Assembly (NCBI RefSeq): GCF_022662375.1
Contig: NZ_JAKNQL010000002.1
Location: forward strand, 62,001-126,000
Direction: 5' to 3'
From: Pseudomonas sp. CROZ-RG-20F-R04-15
GTDB lineage: Bacteria; Pseudomonadota; Gammaproteobacteria; Pseudomonadales; Pseudomonadaceae
DNA: 64,000 nt
The notes below the pieces were generated by a model that saw only the letters and a list, made by a program, of their open reading frames with translations, searched no databases and was not told the origin of the DNA. The translations under genes and the position numbers were made by a program. This document shows positions 53,285-63,536 of the stretch, in pieces. Every line of letters starts with the position of its first letter. The stretch's first letter is position 1.

Positions 53285-54028
53285 ATGAGTCTGCAAGGTA
53301 AAGTTGCACTGGTCACCGGTGCAAGCCGTGGTATCGGCCAGGCTATCGCACTGGAGCTGGGTCGTCAGGGCGCCATCGTTGTTGGCACCGCGACTTCCGC
53401 TTCGGGCGCTGAGCGTATCGCTGCAACCCTGAAGGAAAACGGTATTCAGGGCACTGGCCTTGAGCTGAACGTGACCAGCGATGAATCGGTCAGCGCAGTG
53501 CTGGCGAGCATTCAGGAGCAGTTCGGTGCGCCAGTGGCGATCCTGGTCAATAATGCCGGCATCACCCGCGATAACCTGATGATGCGCATGAAAGACGATG
53601 AGTGGTACGACGTGATCGATACCAACCTGAACAGTCTATTCCGCCTGTCCAAGGGCGTTCTGCGCGGCATGACCAAGGCTCGCTGGGGTCGAATTATCAG
53701 TATTGGCTCGGTAGTGGGTGCCATGGGCAACGCTGGCCAAGTAAACTATGCAGCCGCCAAGGCCGGTCTGGAAGGTTTCAGCCGTGCAATGGCGCGTGAA
53801 GTCGGTTCGCGTTCGATTACGGTCAACTCGGTAACCCCAGGGTTTATCGACACCGATATGACCCGCGAGCTGCCTGAAGCACAGCGTGAAGCCTTGCAGA
53901 CGCAGATTCCGCTGGGTCGTCTGGGACAAGCTCAAGAGATCGCGTCTGTGGTCGCTTTTCTTGCATCCGACGGTGCGGCATACGTCACTGGGGCTACAAT
54001 CCCGGTGAACGGTGGGATGTACATGTAA
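53285..54028 (+). CDS. fabG: 3-oxoacyl-ACP reductase FabG
   Basis: 247 residues with TGASRGIGQAIA for NADPH, NNAGITRDNLMMRMKDDEW (typical of FabG), catalytic YAAAKAG and the end TIPVNGGMYM. It reduces 3-oxoacyl-ACP in fatty-acid elongation. It follows fabD by 16 bp with AGGAGA before the start. Confidence 0.97.
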   Translation: MSLQGKVALVTGASRGIGQAIALELGRQGAIVVGTATSASGAERIAATLKENGIQGTGLELNVTSDESVSAVLASIQEQFGAPVAILVNNAGITRDNLMMRMKDDEWYDVIDTNLNSLFRLSKGVLRGMTKARWGRIISIGSVVGAMGNAGQVNYAAAKAGLEGFSRAMAREVGSRSITVNSVTPGFIDTDMTRELPEAQREALQTQIPLGRLGQAQEIASVVAFLASDGAAYVTGATIPVNGGMYM

Positions 54029-54137
54029 GTAAAATGTGACGGATTGCTTCAAAAAAATGTCATACGAGCTGTCTAAAATCCGTTATAAAGCTGCAATCTA
54101 TTTATAGGCAGAGGGCTGCAGGGTTTGAGGAGTGAAG

Positions 54138-54160
54138 CTTTCAGTTGAAAAACTGAAAAG
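54138..54160 (+). other. Hairpin overlapping the acpP promoter
   Basis: CTTTCAGTT pairs with AACTGAAAAG (one bulged A) around a 4-base loop. The 5'-arm end and loop overlap the -35 element of the predicted acpP promoter, so read-through from fabG may be affected. Its function is unproven. Confidence 0.4.
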
Positions 54161-54172
54161 TCTTTCTATACA
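54145..54172 (+). promoter_or_regulatory. Likely acpP promoter
   Basis: TTGAAA (54145-54150) and TATACA (54167-54172) are 16 bases apart, with an expected start near 54179 and a 46-nt leader. A separate promoter fits the much higher need for ACP than for its neighbours. Confidence 0.65.
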
Positions 54173-54224
54173 CTTACCCACTGGCCAGCTGCCTGAATTT
54201 GTCCATTAGGAGTGAAAACAAGGT

Positions 54225-54461
54225 ATGAGCACCATCGAAGAGCGCGTCAAGAAAATCGTTGCCGAGCAACTGGGTGTTAAAGAAGAAGAAGTGGTCAACA
54301 CCGCTTCCTTCGTAGAAGACCTGGGTGCCGACTCCCTTGACACCGTTGAGCTGGTGATGGCTCTGGAAGAGGAATTCGAGACCGAAATCCCTGACGAAGA
54401 AGCTGAGAAGATCACTACTGTACAAGCTGCAATCGACTACGTTACTAGCCACCAGGCGTAA
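54225..54461 (+). CDS. acpP: Acyl carrier protein
   Basis: 78 residues, strongly acidic, starting [22 protein letters not shown], with the phosphopantetheine serine in [15 protein letters not shown] (Ser37). It carries acyl chains in fatty-acid synthesis. A TTAGGAG ribosome-binding site lies upstream of the ATG, and a terminator follows 30 bp after the stop. Confidence 0.98.
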   Translation: MSTIEERVKKIVAEQLGVKEEEVVNTASFVEDLGADSLDTVELVMALEEEFETEIPDEEAEKITTVQAAIDYVTSHQA

Positions 54462-54490
54462 TAGTTTGTAATCGTTGTTTGCTGTCATGG

Positions 54491-54525
54491 AAAAACCGCA
54501 CTGCCATCATGGCGTGCGGTTTTTT
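54491..54525 (+). terminator. Terminator between acpP and fabF
   Basis: ACCGCAC-GCC pairs with GGC-GTGCGGT (one unpaired T) and is followed by TTTTTT. It makes a short acpP message likely; fabF is then reached by read-through or its own promoter. Confidence 0.88.
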
Positions 54526-54569
54526 CTTTAGGCCTGATGCAAAATCGTCATTTGAAAAAGGAGAGTGCT

Positions 54570-55814
54570 GTGTCGCGTAGACGCGTCGTAGTCACCGGTA
54601 TGGGTATGTTGTCGCCACTGGGCACGGATGTGCCGAGCAGTTGGCAGGGCATTCTGGCTGGCCGCAGTGGCATTGGTCTGATCGAACACACCGACCTTTC
54701 TGCCTATTCCACCCGCTTTGGCGGCTCGGTAAAGGGCTTCAATGTCGAGGAATACCTGTCGGTCAAGGAAGCACGCAAGCTTGACCTGTTCATTCAGTAC
54801 GGTCTCGCTGCAGGCTTTCAAGCCGTGCGCAACGCCGGTCTGGAAGTTACCGATGCCAACCGTGAACGCATTGGCGTGGCCATGGGTTCGGGTATCGGCG
54901 GTCTGACCAACATCGAAGAAACCAGCCGTACCCTGCATGAAACGGGCCCGCGTCGAATCTCGCCATTCTTCGTGCCAGGCTCGATCATCAATATGATTTC
55001 CGGTTTCCTGTCCATCCATCTGGGAGCACAGGGACCTAACTACGCCATCGCCACTGCATGTACCACCGGTACGCACTGCATCGGCATGGCGGCGCGCAAC
55101 ATCATGTACGACGAAGCCGACGTGATGATTGCCGGTGGTGCCGAAATGGCCGCGTGCGGTCTGGGTATGGGCGGCTTCGGCGCGTCCCGTGCGCTGTCGA
55201 CCCGCAACGATGAGCCGACCCGCGCGAGCCGTCCATGGGACAAGGGTCGTGACGGTTTCGTGTTGTCCGACGGTGCCGGTGCACTGGTTCTCGAAGAGCT
55301 GGAACACGCCAAAGCTCGCGGTGCGACCATCTACGCCGAGCTGATCGGTTTCGGCACCAGCGGCGATGCATTCCACATGACTTCGCCTCCTGCCGACGGC
55401 GCCGGTGCAGCCCGCTGCATCACCAATGCACTGCGCGATGCGAAGATCAACGTCGATCAAGTGCAGTACATCAACGCCCACGGTACTTCGACCCCGGCCG
55501 GCGACCTCGCCGAAGCCAACGCGATCAAGTCGGTGTTCGGTGAGCACGCCTACAAGCTGGCAGTCAGCTCGACCAAGTCGATGACCGGTCACCTGTTGGG
55601 TGCGGCGGGCGCGGTCGAAGCGATCTTCAGCGTACTGGCGATCAACAGTCAGGTGGCGCCGCCGACCATCAACCTCGATGAGCCGGACGAAGGCTGCGAT
55701 CTCGATTTCGTGGCGCACACTGCGCGCAACATGGACATCGATGTGGTGCTGTCCAACTCCTTCGGTTTTGGCGGCACCAACGGCACTCTGGCATTCCGCC
55801 GGTTTGCAGGCTGA
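54570..55814 (+). CDS. fabF: 3-oxoacyl-ACP synthase II
   Basis: 414 residues, as expected for FabF. The GTG start ([18 protein letters not shown]) has AAGGAG 7 bases upstream. The catalytic triad is seen as Cys in [14 protein letters not shown], His in [11 protein letters not shown] and His in [12 protein letters not shown]. It elongates acyl-ACP and adjusts unsaturated chains to temperature in other bacteria. It overlaps pabC by one base. Confidence 0.97.
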   Translation: MSRRRVVVTGMGMLSPLGTDVPSSWQGILAGRSGIGLIEHTDLSAYSTRFGGSVKGFNVEEYLSVKEARKLDLFIQYGLAAGFQAVRNAGLEVTDANRERIGVAMGSGIGGLTNIEETSRTLHETGPRRISPFFVPGSIINMISGFLSIHLGAQGPNYAIATACTTGTHCIGMAARNIMYDEADVMIAGGAEMAACGLGMGGFGASRALSTRNDEPTRASRPWDKGRDGFVLSDGAGALVLEELEHAKARGATIYAELIGFGTSGDAFHMTSPPADGAGAARCITNALRDAKINVDQVQYINAHGTSTPAGDLAEANAIKSVFGEHAYKLAVSSTKSMTGHLLGAAGAVEAIFSVLAINSQVAPPTINLDEPDEGCDLDFVAHTARNMDIDVVLSNSFGFGGTNGTLAFRRFAG

Positions 55815-56629
55815 TGGACTGCTGGGTCGACGGTCAACCGGCTGACGCTCTGTCGCTGAAAGATCGCGGCCTGGCTTACGGCGATGGTCTGTTCGAGACC
55901 ATCGCCGTGCGTGGCGGCCAGCCGATCCTGCTGGATCGACACCTGACGCGATTGGCCGATGGCTGTTCGCGTCTGGCCATCGCGGCCGATATCGAGCTGA
56001 TTCGCCAAGAGCTGCTGAGCTACGCCGCCGCCATGGGCGCTGGCGTGCTCAAGCTCATCCTCACCCGTGGTGACGGTTTGCGCGGTTATGCGCCTGATCC
56101 GGCGGCACCGGGCCGACGCATTCTGCAAGGCAATCCTCCTGCTGCTTATCCTGCTGTTCATGCCGAGCAGGGCGTGCGCCTGTTCCCGTGCAGCACGCGC
56201 CTGGCTACGCAGCCAATGCTCGCCGGGCTCAAACACCTCAATCGCCTTGAACAGGTTCTCGCCCGTGCCGAATGGCAGGACAGCGAGCACGCCGAAGGCT
56301 TGATGCTCGATCAGGCCGGTCGAGTGATCGAGGGCGTGTTCAGCAACGTGTTTCTGGTACGCGACGGTGTGTTGATCACACCGGATCTGAAGCGCTGCGG
56401 CGTCGCCGGAGTGATGCGCGCCGAAATATTGTTTCAGGCCGAGTCATTGGCCATCCCCACCCAAGTCGCCGATATCAGCCTCGAACAGCTGCAATGGGCC
56501 GACGAAGTCTTTATCTGCAACAGCGTGTATGGCGTCTGGCCGGTACGCGCCTACGCTGCACTGAGCTGGTCGGTTGGCCCGCTCACCCGTAAACTGCAAA
56601 CCATCGCCCGCGCCCTACTGGATGCCTGA
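55814..56629 (+). CDS. pabC: Aminodeoxychorismate lyase
   Basis: 271 residues of PLP fold type [37 protein letters not shown] at the N-terminus (shown here as the diagnostic GLAYGDGLFETI), the PLP lysine in LAGLKHLNRLEQVLA, and EGVFSNVF. It forms 4-aminobenzoate for folate. The location after fabF is typical of gamma-proteobacteria. Confidence 0.95.
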   Translation: MDCWVDGQPADALSLKDRGLAYGDGLFETIAVRGGQPILLDRHLTRLADGCSRLAIAADIELIRQELLSYAAAMGAGVLKLILTRGDGLRGYAPDPAAPGRRILQGNPPAAYPAVHAEQGVRLFPCSTRLATQPMLAGLKHLNRLEQVLARAEWQDSEHAEGLMLDQAGRVIEGVFSNVFLVRDGVLITPDLKRCGVAGVMRAEILFQAESLAIPTQVADISLEQLQWADEVFICNSVYGVWPVRAYAALSWSVGPLTRKLQTIARALLDA

Positions 56630-56632
56630 TTT

Positions 56633-57814
56633 GTGAGACGTAAACTATTGCTGCTGCTGGAAACCGGACTGGTTCTGGCAGGGCTGCTGATGGGCGCCAG
56701 CGCCTGGAAGATTCACAGCGCACTGGAACAGCCTCTGAACATCACGCAGGAAGAACTGCTGGATGTGCCGAAAGGCTCCACCCCGACCCGTACTTTCCTT
56801 TCACTCGAAACCGATGGCGTCATCAAGGACGCGTTCTGGTTGCGGGTCTATTGGCGCTTCAACCTCGCCGGTACACCGATCCACAGCGGTGAATACCGCA
56901 TGCAGCCGGGCATGACCGTTAACGGTCTGATCGACTTGTGGAAGCGTGGCGATGTGGTTCAGTACAGCCTGACGCTGGTTGAAGGCTGGAACTTCCATCA
57001 AGTGCGCGCGGCGCTGGCCAAAGACGAAAAGATCGAACAGACCCTGAACGGTTTGAGCGACAGCGACGTCATGGCGAAGATTGGTCATAAAGGGTTGTTC
57101 CCGGAAGGGCGTTTCTTCCCCGATACCTATCGCTTCGTGCGTGGCATGTCCGATGCCGAACTGCTGAAGAAAGCCTTTGATCGTCTCGACGAAGTGCTCG
57201 CCAATGAATGGGAAAAGCGTTCGGCCGATACGCCGTACACTGAGCCCTATCAAGCATTGATCATGGCGTCGCTGGTCGAGAAGGAAACCGGCGTACCCCA
57301 GGAGCGCGGGCAGATCGCCGGGGTCTTCGTGCGTCGCATGGCTCTGGGCATGCAATTGCAGACCGATCCGACCGTCATTTATGGCTTGGGCGATCGCTAC
57401 ACCGGCAAGTTGACCCGCGCCCACCTGAAGGAGCCGACGGCGTATAACACCTACGTGATTCCCGGCTTGCCACCGACGCCGATTGCGATGGTCGGTCGTG
57501 AGGCGATTCACGCGGCGCTGAATCCAGTGGAAGGGACAAGTCTGTACTTCGTTGCACGTGGCGACGGCAGTCATGTCTTCTCTGATGATCTCGATGCGCA
57601 TAACAATGCGGTGCGTGAGTATCAGCTCAAGCGCCGCGCGGATTACCGTTCCAGCCCCGCGCCGGCGGTAACGCCTGAAGCGGCTCCGGCGACGGAAGAA
57701 GCGATTCCAGCCGCATCACCGGATACGGCGCCGGAAGCGTTGCCGCAGGTTCCAGCTCAGGAGTCTGCGCCGACCCCGGCACCGGAAGCCGCCGCCCCAC
57801 AAAACACGCAATGA
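56633..57814 (+). CDS. mltG: Endolytic transglycosylase MltG
   Basis: 393 residues. An N-terminal membrane anchor (LLLLLETGLVLAGLLMGA, about 4-21) is followed by a LysM-like part and the YceG domain with the catalytic glutamate in MASLVEKETGVPQERG and the end motifs QTDPTVIYGLGDRY and YNTYVIPGLPPTPI. It cuts nascent peptidoglycan to end glycan chains. It is about 50 residues longer than E. coli MltG because of a Pro/Ala/Glu-rich tail (from about residue 340), probably disordered. The start is GTG, 3 bp after pabC. Confidence 0.95.
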   Translation: MRRKLLLLLETGLVLAGLLMGASAWKIHSALEQPLNITQEELLDVPKGSTPTRTFLSLETDGVIKDAFWLRVYWRFNLAGTPIHSGEYRMQPGMTVNGLIDLWKRGDVVQYSLTLVEGWNFHQVRAALAKDEKIEQTLNGLSDSDVMAKIGHKGLFPEGRFFPDTYRFVRGMSDAELLKKAFDRLDEVLANEWEKRSADTPYTEPYQALIMASLVEKETGVPQERGQIAGVFVRRMALGMQLQTDPTVIYGLGDRYTGKLTRAHLKEPTAYNTYVIPGLPPTPIAMVGREAIHAALNPVEGTSLYFVARGDGSHVFSDDLDAHNNAVREYQLKRRADYRSSPAPAVTPEAAPATEEAIPAASPDTAPEALPQVPAQESAPTPAPEAAAPQNTQ

Positions 57815-57824
57815 CTTTGATTAA

Positions 57825-59442
<1,618 letters not shown>

Positions 59443-59484
59443 GAATGTGTACCTAGACTCTGAACATCAGCAGTGGAGGTCAAC

Positions 59485-59841
59485 ATGAATGAACCCGTCA
59501 GCCCGGGGCCGCGCAACGGCATTTTGTCCCTGACCATCAAGGACAAGTCGGTGCTCTACGCCGCTTACATGCCGTTCATCAAGAACGGTGGCTTGTTCAT
59601 CCCTACCAACAAGAGCTACAAGTTGGGCGACGAGGTGTTCATGCTGCTCAACCTGATGGACGAGGCCGAGAAAATTCCGGTGGCCGGCAAGGTCGCCTGG
59701 ATCACGCCCAAAGGTGCGCAGGGCAATCGCGCCGCCGGTGTCGGCGTGCAGTTCAACGATGGCGACAACACCGCGCGCAGTCGCATCGAAACCCATCTGG
59801 CCGGAGCCCTTAAATCCGACCGTCCCACTCATACGATGTAA
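59485..59841 (+). CDS. pilZ: Type IV pilus assembly protein PilZ
   Basis: 118 residues, the size of true PilZ. It has the PilZ domain fold (LTIKDKSVLYAAYMPFIKNGGLFIPTNKSY) but, as in P. aeruginosa PilZ, lacks the RxxxR and (D/N)xSxxG motifs for cyclic di-GMP, so it acts as a protein partner (FimX/PilB) rather than a receptor. The start ATG has GGAGG 5 bases upstream; the in-frame GTG four codons earlier does not. Its place after holB is the standard one. Confidence 0.94.
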   Translation: MNEPVSPGPRNGILSLTIKDKSVLYAAYMPFIKNGGLFIPTNKSYKLGDEVFMLLNLMDEAEKIPVAGKVAWITPKGAQGNRAAGVGVQFNDGDNTARSRIETHLAGALKSDRPTHTM

Positions 59842-59856
59842 GTAGCCGTCTTTTTT

Positions 59857-60648
59857 ATGCTCGTAGATTCCCATTGTCACCTTGATCGCCTCGACCTCGC
59901 CGCCCATGACGGTTCGCTGGATGCTGCACTCGATGCAGCCCGGCAGCGCGGAGTAGGGCACTTCCTGTGCATCGGCGTCAGCGCCGACAACGCTGCGGAC
60001 GTCAAAGCCCTGGCTGAGCGTTATGACGACGTTGATTGTTCGGTGGGTGTGCACCCGCTGGATGTGAAGCCGGGCGCGGCGCCTGCGCTGGACTGGCTGC
60101 TGCACGAACTCAATCACCCGAAAGTGGTGGCGATCGGTGAAACCGGCCTCGACTATCACTACGAGCCTGAAGCTGCCGAATTGCAGCAGGAGTCGTTCCG
60201 CTTGCACCTGCAAGCGGCGCAGCAGACCGGCAAACCGGTGATCATCCACACCCGTGGCGCCCGTGCCGATACCCTTGAGTTGCTGCGTGATGCAGCCTTG
60301 CCGCAGGCCGGTGTGCTGCATTGTTTTACCGAAGACTGGGACATGGCCAAAGCTGCACTGGACATGGGTTATTACATTTCCCTGTCGGGCATCGTCACCT
60401 TCCGTAATGCCGACGCTCTGCGTGATGTGGCGAGCAAGGTCCCGGCGGATCGCCTGCTGGTGGAAACCGATTCACCGTATCTGGCGCCGATTCCTTATCG
60501 CGGCAAGCCCAACCTGCCGCAATACGTGCGCGAGGTGGCGGAATTCCTGGCGATGTTGCGCGGTGAAAACTACGAGCGTTTTGCCGAACAGACCACCGAT
60601 AACTTCAAGCGCCTGTTCCCGCTGGCGAGTGTTAAATCTGCGGTGTAG
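59857..60648 (+). CDS. TatD family metal-dependent hydrolase
   Basis: 263 residues with MLVDSHCHLDRLDL (metal-binding HxH), IGETGLDYHYE, VIIHTRGA, LHCFTE and VETDSPYLAPIP, all TatD metal ligands present. The family comprises 3'-5' exonucleases or DNases active in DNA repair. It stands 15 bp after pilZ and closes this operon. Confidence 0.94.
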   Translation: MLVDSHCHLDRLDLAAHDGSLDAALDAARQRGVGHFLCIGVSADNAADVKALAERYDDVDCSVGVHPLDVKPGAAPALDWLLHELNHPKVVAIGETGLDYHYEPEAAELQQESFRLHLQAAQQTGKPVIIHTRGARADTLELLRDAALPQAGVLHCFTEDWDMAKAALDMGYYISLSGIVTFRNADALRDVASKVPADRLLVETDSPYLAPIPYRGKPNLPQYVREVAEFLAMLRGENYERFAEQTTDNFKRLFPLASVKSAV

Positions 60649-60999
60649 CCGATTGCCAAATCGCAGGCAAAAAAAACCCGGGTTCTGGGGGGTGAATCCG
60701 GGTTAAGACCATTAGGAGTAAAACAAAGGCACGCGGTCCCTTGGTACCTTTATCGGCGCGACACTTGGGGGAGATGTCGCCCGACAGTTCAAGTATTGAT
60801 CAGTCTGGCGTGCAGTCCAGTGAGCCGGTCGGGGTTTTTAAACAAATTTGGAATACGTTTGCTTCAGTTGAGTTCTCATTGCGCCCAAAACGTTCTCAAA
60901 ACGAACAAGAAACACAGATATGGTCGGATGATCCGTGCATTTTTGCGCAAGTTAGGCATAATACGCGGCTTCGAATTTTGACCCTTCAGACCTTTTCTT
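60649..60999. other. Gap between tatD and the TetR gene
   Basis: Besides the minus-strand small RNA, the rest of this gap (about 60800-60999) becomes A+T-richer towards the TetR gene and should hold its promoter. A short ORF crosses the region without a ribosome-binding site or recognisable similarity, so no protein gene is called. Confidence 0.6.
60669..60786 (-). ncRNA. rgsA: Small regulatory RNA RgsA
   Basis: A minus-strand transcript of ~118 nt is predicted. It has a sigma-S-like -10 (CAATACT, complement of 60792-60798). The 5' hairpin is GCGACA/TGTCGC (about 60757-60782) with a CCCCC-containing loop, and a central conserved-looking AAAGG/CCTTT fold with GGTACCAAGGGACC follows. An unpaired TTTTACTCCTAATGG (anti-Shine-Dalgarno-like) comes next. 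The 3' end is an 11-bp terminator stem AACCCGGATTC/GAACCCGGGTT ending in eight T residues (60669-60704). As I recall, the RpoS-dependent RgsA of P. aeruginosa lies between the tatD-like PA2959 and PA2958 and is ~120 nt. Position, size, promoter type and terminator all agree. Identity rests on recall and structure, not on an alignment. Confidence 0.8.
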
Positions 61000-61638
61000 A
61001 TGCACAAAGAACCTCGTAAGGTCCGTGAGTTTCGTCGCCGCGAGCAAGAAATTCTCGATACCGCGCTCAAGCTGTTCCTCGACCAAGGTGAAGACAGTGT
61101 CACCGTCGAGATGATTGCTGATGCCGTGGGTATCGGCAAAGGCACGATCTACAAGCACTTCAAATCCAAGGCCGAGATCTATCTGCGCCTGATGCTCGAT
61201 TACGAGCGTGATTTGAACGAGCTGCTGCATTCGGCCGATGTCGACAAGGACAAGGAAGCGCTATCCCGCGCCTACTTCGAATTTCGCATGCGTGACCCGC
61301 AGCGCTATCGCCTGTTCGACCGCCTCGAAGAGAAGGTGGTCAAGGGCAATCAGGTGCCGGAGATGGTCGAGGAGCTGCACAAGATCCGTGCCTCGAACTT
61401 CGAACGCCTGACCTTGTTGATCAAGGGCCGTATCAGCGAAGGCAAACTCGAAGACGTGCCGCCGTACTTCCACTACTGCGCAGCCTGGGCGCTGGTGCAC
61501 GGCGCTGTGGCGCTGTATCACTCGCCGTTCTGGAGCAATGTGCTGGAAGATCAGGAAGGTTTCTTCCAGTTCCTGATGGACATCGGCGTGCGCATGGGCA
61601 ACAAGCGCAAGCGCGATCCGGAAATCCCAAGCAGCTGA
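61000..61638 (+). CDS. TetR/AcrR family transcriptional regulator
   Basis: 212 residues. The N-terminal helix-turn-helix (VEMIADAVGIGKGTIYKHFKSKAEIY, about residues 35-60, the recognition helix being GKGTIYKHF) is followed by an all-helical ligand domain. The ligand and targets are unknown. It is transcribed in the same direction as the MoaA-type gene, 137 bp upstream of it. The start gives MHKEPRKVREFRRREQEIL; the ATG has no strong ribosome-binding site. Confidence 0.93.
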   Translation: MHKEPRKVREFRRREQEILDTALKLFLDQGEDSVTVEMIADAVGIGKGTIYKHFKSKAEIYLRLMLDYERDLNELLHSADVDKDKEALSRAYFEFRMRDPQRYRLFDRLEEKVVKGNQVPEMVEELHKIRASNFERLTLLIKGRISEGKLEDVPPYFHYCAAWALVHGAVALYHSPFWSNVLEDQEGFFQFLMDIGVRMGNKRKRDPEIPSS

Positions 61639-61775
61639 ACCATTCAGTTGCCTTATTGCGCCATGATTTCGCTACATGACGCAGTACCGCAGGAATATAC
61701 TCAGGCATAGGGCTTGCTAAAACTTGATTTGTGAGTCAAGTTTTAGCGGCTCGAAATTCTTTCGCCGGAGTGATC

Positions 61776-62744
61776 ATGATCGTTGACCGTCAAGGCAGGC
61801 GTTTTCGCAATTTGCGGATCAGCCTGACCTCAGCCTGCAATTACGCGTGTACCTACTGCGTGCCCAACGGCAAGCGGTTGGTGGCTGCGCAGGATGAATT
61901 GTCGGCCGAAGCCATGGCGCGTGGCGTGGCGTATCTGATCGAAGCCGCCGGCATCGAACGGCTACGCATCACCGGCGGCGAGCCGCTGGTAAGTCCCAAA
62001 CTCGAATCGTTCATGACCGCTGTCGGCAAGATGGGCCTGGAGGACATCAGCCTGACCACCAACGGCCAACTCCTCGCTAAAAAACTGCCGCTGCTGGTAG
62101 ACGCCGGTCTGCGCCGTATCAACGTTTCTCTCGATACCCTCGATGCCGGCGCTTTCCGCAGTATTGCCCGTGGCGGCGATCTGGCGACCGTGCTCGATGG
62201 CATGGATCAGGCGAAAGCAGCGGGGATGAAGATCAAGGTCAACATGGTGCCGTTGCGCGGGCAGAACCTCGATCAGGTGATGCCGCTGCTCGATTACTGC
62301 CTGGAACGCGGATACGAATTGCGTTTCATCGAGCTGATGCGCATGGGCCACCTGGCCAAGGACAACAATGCGTTCCTGCAGCAGTTCGTCAGCCTGCAGC
62401 AGTTGCTGGAGCTGATTGGCGAACGTTATGAGTACGCCCAAACCGACGCACCAGTGGACGCTACGGCCGTGCGCTATGCGATCCCGGGGCTGGGCAACTT
62501 TGGTGTGATCGCCAACGAAAGCGTGCCGTTCTGCCGGACGTGTTCGCGTTTGCGCCTGTCGTCGACCGGTTGGCTGCATGGCTGCCTGTCGTCGAGTAAC
62601 CGCCACTATGTCGGCGATTTGCTCGACAAACCGCGTCATCAGGCTTTGCCGGCGCTCCAGCGCTTGTTGGTCAAGGCGTTGGGCGATAAGCAGGAAGTGG
62701 CGTTCTCGGGCGGCGCGACCGTCATGAAGATTATCGGCGGCTGA
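61776..62744 (+). CDS. moaA: MoaA-type radical SAM enzyme (GTP 3',8-cyclase family)
   Basis: 322 residues. The radical SAM cluster is CNYACTYC (Cys-x3-Cys-x2-Cys, about residues 20-27). RITGGEPLV follows, and the second-cluster cysteines are in FCRTCSRLRLSSTGWLHGC. It ends in IIGG, the double-glycine tail needed by MoaA. It would start molybdenum-cofactor synthesis. Pseudomonads often have more than one moaA, so this may be a paralogue; no other moa genes are beside it. The start MIVDRQGRRFRNLRIS has GGAG 7 bases upstream. Confidence 0.92.
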   Translation: MIVDRQGRRFRNLRISLTSACNYACTYCVPNGKRLVAAQDELSAEAMARGVAYLIEAAGIERLRITGGEPLVSPKLESFMTAVGKMGLEDISLTTNGQLLAKKLPLLVDAGLRRINVSLDTLDAGAFRSIARGGDLATVLDGMDQAKAAGMKIKVNMVPLRGQNLDQVMPLLDYCLERGYELRFIELMRMGHLAKDNNAFLQQFVSLQQLLELIGERYEYAQTDAPVDATAVRYAIPGLGNFGVIANESVPFCRTCSRLRLSSTGWLHGCLSSSNRHYVGDLLDKPRHQALPALQRLLVKALGDKQEVAFSGGATVMKIIGG

Positions 62745-62753
62745 ACAACCGCT

Positions 62754-62819
62754 TTCGCGAGCAAGCTCGCTCCCACATTTGGAATGCATTTCGAATGTGG
62801 GAGCGAGCTTGCTCGCGAA
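62754..62819. repeat. REP pair after moaA
   Basis: REP units (variant GAGCTTGCTCG) occur inverted at 62754-62777 and forward at 62796-62819, 9 bases after the moaA stop. Both carry the same A/T change relative to the copies elsewhere, so they probably arose as one unit. Confidence 0.9.
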
Positions 62820-62915
62820 TACGATTTATCAATCAACGAAGAACCAGAGCTGGCGCAAAAGCTGCATTCAACGGCCATTCGCCGGTTTTCCGTCACCGGC
62901 CTCTGGAGGAATAGG

Positions 62916-63521
62916 ATGCGTAGCCTGGTTTTGCTGCTGGCCGTTTTGGCACTCGGCGGCTGTATGACTGTCAGCGATATGGCCGAAGGCACTCGCTATC
63001 AGATGAGCGACGCAGGCTTGCTGGATCACAGCGACAGCCGTCGCGTGAACAACTTCCGCATTCAGCCGGACTCGTTCATCTACATCGCCCAAGGCGCGTT
63101 CGCACCACCGGGTGGTTCTTACCCGCGCCCCAACGTCGTGGCCGAAGAAGCCTTCAAAGGTTTCGTCGAATACTTCCCGATGGTCCGCCGCGCCCGTGCG
63201 CCGGAAGGTCTCGATCAGGCGATGGGCGAAGCTCGCGATGCCGGCGCGCATTACTTGCTGTACACGCGTTTCGCCAAGGCTGACGACCGCATCGGCAACT
63301 CCGATGAGTGGCTTGATCAGGAAGCCGTGGATCGTCTGGGGATCGACGGCGGTGTGATTCAGATCATGTTGATCGAGACCAGCACCCAGTATTTGATTGA
63401 TACTGCACGCATCAAGAGTCGTGGCGGTTTACTGACGTTCCACGACAGCAAGCCCGAAGACCTGATCGGCCCGCCGCTGGCACAGTACGCGCGCAGCCTG
63501 TTGGGAGTCGGCGACCAATAA
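62916..63521 (+). CDS. DUF4823 family lipoprotein
   Basis: 201 residues. A lipoprotein signal MRSLVLLLAVLALGGC (lipobox LGGC, Cys16) indicates attachment to the outer or inner membrane. The mature part resembles the DUF4823 family of pseudomonads (GAFAPPGGSYPRPNVVAEEAFKGF in the middle). The start has GGAGGA 6 bases upstream; the frame is open upstream through the REP pair. Function is unknown. It may share a transcript with the DUF1285 gene 15 bp later. Confidence 0.85.
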   Translation: MRSLVLLLAVLALGGCMTVSDMAEGTRYQMSDAGLLDHSDSRRVNNFRIQPDSFIYIAQGAFAPPGGSYPRPNVVAEEAFKGFVEYFPMVRRARAPEGLDQAMGEARDAGAHYLLYTRFAKADDRIGNSDEWLDQEAVDRLGIDGGVIQIMLIETSTQYLIDTARIKSRGGLLTFHDSKPEDLIGPPLAQYARSLLGVGDQ

Positions 63522-63536
63522 TTCAAGGAGAACGCC

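Noticed and set aside
60741..61019. Short ORF before the TetR gene
   Set aside because: It overlaps the small RNA promoter region and the TetR start, has no ribosome-binding site and no family resemblance.
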